A DNA stretch of 21,044 nt from Paraglomus occultum (lineage: Eukaryota > Glomeromycota > Glomeromycetes > Paraglomerales > Paraglomeraceae): NCBI GenBank assembly GCA_910592205.1, contig CAJVPJ010000603.1:1-21044 (forward strand). The letters run 5' to 3'. The notes under the pieces are model-generated. The model searched no databases. It was not told the origin of the DNA and saw nothing but the letters and a program-made list of their open reading frames with translations. The position numbers were made by a program, and so were the translations under genes. This document shows, one piece after another, positions 19,484-21,044 of the stretch (position 1 is its first letter; every line of letters starts with the position of its first letter).

Positions 19484-19903
19484 TTTCCAGTTTTCTTTCA
19501 ATTGTATATAATAAGCATATCGCAATACACGTAAACTTGAACTTCATACGAAAATATGGAATGTTGTAAATTTCGTCGCCTTGAAAATAGTGTTTTCGAT
19601 TAATATAGCTTAAATACATACTATATTAATATATCAAAATTGAATATCAAAGTACGACGGAAGAATTATGGAAACGTTGTTCATCAACAATCGACCTTTT
19701 TAATCAATACTCCCCATTATATCAATAATTCGCACCCTGTTGTAAGTTATAAGTAATTAGCAGGACTATTTACTGAAAGAGTCGTAAATCGCTAGCACTA
19801 ATGTTATAAGGACAGTACGTTCGTTTATAGGATAATCTAGTCATAGATGATAATGCATCGAATATACAACGCGCGAAAAAAGTTTTCGGAATAACGTTTT
19901 TAT
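19484..19903 (+). other. 3' flank of KNTC1, possible extra exon
   Basis: AT-rich sequence with no clear gene. A GT directly at the last codon (intron from 19480) and an AG at 19651-19652 would join in phase to a short frame at 19653-19728 with coding-like content (TTEELWKRCSSTIDLF, ending at TAA). That intron would be 173 nt, about twice the others, and lacks a good pyrimidine tract, so I did not add it to the gene. No canonical AATAAA is seen close by. Confidence 0.3.
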
Positions 19904-20335
19904 TAACTGTGCAACGAAAACTGGTCAAAAAAACATTAAACTTTATAGATATGTTCTCCACCATACAACAAAACGTTTTACTTATTACTACTTAATAGCT
20001 TATTTATTACCATTACTCTCAATTATTTCATTCAATCTTGATGGCATGCTATGAGCCAAATTAACATACGTACTTTTTTCAATCTTTTCCCATTCTTTCT
20101 GAATTGTTTTACGAAACATCTCTACTGTAACCTTTGGCTTTTTACCAGAAGTTCATTGAATTGTACTTCAACCCCTTGTCTTTGGAATTTTCGATCGGAT
20201 TAAGATCTGGGCTATTTGATGGCATTTTTGGACACTGCTGTGCAAGAAGTTCTTTCATTGCTTTGGCTGTGTGTTTAAAGTCATTATCCTGTTGAAAAAC
20301 CCAATGTTTACCCATAATTTTATAAGCATTGTCAA
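19904..20335 (-). mobile_element. Tc1/mariner element, 3' part, frameshifted
   Basis: The minus strand reads [20 protein letters not shown] (second catalytic Asp in QQDND) and then [14 protein letters not shown], the region that holds the last acidic catalytic residue. After one frame change near 20155 it continues [20 protein letters not shown] to SMPSRLNEIIESNGNK and a stop at 20000-20002. The downstream sequence ends in a Tc1-like terminal repeat: on the plus strand TA (19904-19905) is followed by ACTGTGCAACGAAAACTGGT. The N-terminal DNA-binding domain and first catalytic Asp are missing, the sequence starting abruptly at about 20335 against the neighbouring gene. It is a 5'-truncated, inactive copy. 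The TIR assignment is less sure than the coding match. Confidence 0.75.
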
Positions 20336-20873
20336 ACTAATTCTAAAATTCTCCGAGTTAAAAAATTAATTCGCTCTTCCGATTCTAAATTAGCGTCATG
20401 AACTAATCTTGTTCTAAGCTTCCACTCGTTATATTTTTCGTGTTTAACTTTTGACCTGTGTTTCCATTTCATGTGCTTGGTTTTAGACAATTGAAATTTT
20501 GTCAGTAAAATTTCGCAGTTTACTCTCCAAAAAATACGCTTTTTTTGTTCGCCCTTATTATTATATTTTTCAACACATTTATTCCACGCAACTAGCAAGT
20601 CAGCATTATAATCCTGCCAACCCATGGCATCTTCATTTGCAATTCGTTCATTTTCCATTGATCGTACTAAATCACTGCTCAGTCTTGCTATCTCATTTTG
20701 AGACTGGTTGTAAGCATTTGTAGATTTGTTAATGCCCGCTCGACTGTAACTTCATTATTCCGGGGAATATACGTTAAAAATTCTCTAACCATTTGACAGA
20801 AATGATTTATATTATATACACCGACAAGGTTATCCATTCTTGGCGTTGGAGGAGTGGGAGTTTGAGCTACCAT
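20332..20873 (-). CDS. Hypothetical charged coiled-coil-like protein
   Basis: Two minus-strand frames make one likely gene. The first starts at the ATG ending at 20873 ([20 protein letters not shown]) and the second runs to the TGA at 20332-20334. They overlap near 20703-20750. Either a 47-nt intron (20704-20750, GTTACA...AACCAG, in phase) or a one-base frameshift joins them. The rest is rich in Glu, Arg, Lys and Trp ([20 protein letters not shown], then [20 protein letters not shown]), likely helical and coiled-coil, with no membrane segment. The C-terminus runs straight into the truncated Tc1 copy, and its stop may lie at the junction, so the gene may itself be truncated. I recognise no family. 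Repeat-associated origin is possible. Confidence 0.4.
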
Positions 20874-20933
20874 TTTTTATTTGACCAATAAATTTTTGTC
20901 GTGATAATTTAATGTGCAGGTGCTATCTGAAAT

Positions 20934-21044
20934 ATGAGTTCCTACTATCCCAATGAAGAAATAGCTCTGTTGCGGGCTAATGTTCTACCAACCCACTGGG
21001 TATCACTCTAATCCCCGGAGCTTATGGAAGGATCTTGCGCGGGA
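20934..21044 (+). CDS. Partial gene at right edge, hypothetical
   Basis: An ATG at 20934 opens MSSYYPNEEIALLRANVLPT and continues HWVSL to a TAA at 21009. A second frame then gives a coding-like RSLWKDLAR up to the edge, so a frameshift or sequencing error near 21000 may break one gene. It diverges from the minus-strand gene with about 60 bases between their starts, where GACCAATAAA could act as a CCAAT box. Too short to identify. Confidence 0.25.

Noticed and set aside
20332-20873. Viral or retrotransposon gag-like protein
   Set aside because: Charge and a possible frameshift suggested it, but there is no zinc knuckle, protease or polymerase nearby.
1-21044. CRISPR arrays, rRNA genes, phage or plasmid features
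   Set aside because: No regularly spaced repeats, no rRNA-like stretches, and the gene structure is clearly eukaryotic.

Overview
This window looks like nuclear DNA of an AT-rich, intron-bearing eukaryote, most likely an early-diverging fungus. Glomeromycotina (arbuscular mycorrhizal fungi) is my best guess. The reasons are short GT-AG introns (mean about 73 nt) with CTAAC/TACTAA-like branch sites, a type II membrane fucosyltransferase-like protein of a style I associate with these fungi, degraded Tc1/mariner and pogo-like transposons, and a decayed kinase-like gene with HGDxRxxN and DFDW motifs. I could run no search, so the lineage is an inference.

Layout. 1-208: internal fragment of a Tc1-type transposase. 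209-1793: no supported gene. 1794-3363 (minus): a four-exon nucleotide-sugar/triose-phosphate translocator of the SLC35C2 type (412 aa). 3364-8289: a transposon graveyard with a pogo/Tigger-like remnant, a multiply frameshifted kinase-like pseudogene interrupted by a 179-bp insertion with a 5-bp target duplication, a small MITE, a second frameshifted repeat-family pseudogene and an AC-rich simple repeat. 8290-9519 (plus): an intronless GT23/FUT8-like fucosyltransferase homologue (409 aa) with a degenerate donor-binding motif. 10063-19483 (plus): the main gene, a 44-exon KNTC1/Rod homologue (2092 aa), rebuilt here exon by exon with every splice junction in phase. 19904-20335 (minus): the 3' part of a Tc1 element. 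20332-20873 (minus): a small charged, coiled-coil-like hypothetical gene, with a partial divergent gene running off the right edge.

How the genes relate. KNTC1/Rod is the large subunit of the RZZ complex (Rod-Zwilch-ZW10), which brings dynein and Mad1-Mad2 to unattached kinetochores. Dikaryotic yeasts lack RZZ, so a complete, intron-rich fungal Rod gene is the most notable content. Its upstream region carries a forkhead-type and an MCB-type site side by side, as expected for a cell-cycle gene. The SLC35C2-like transporter and the FUT8-like protein could both belong to fucosylation in the secretory pathway, but 5 kb of repeats lie between them and the link is only suggestive. I found no convincing wholly new system.
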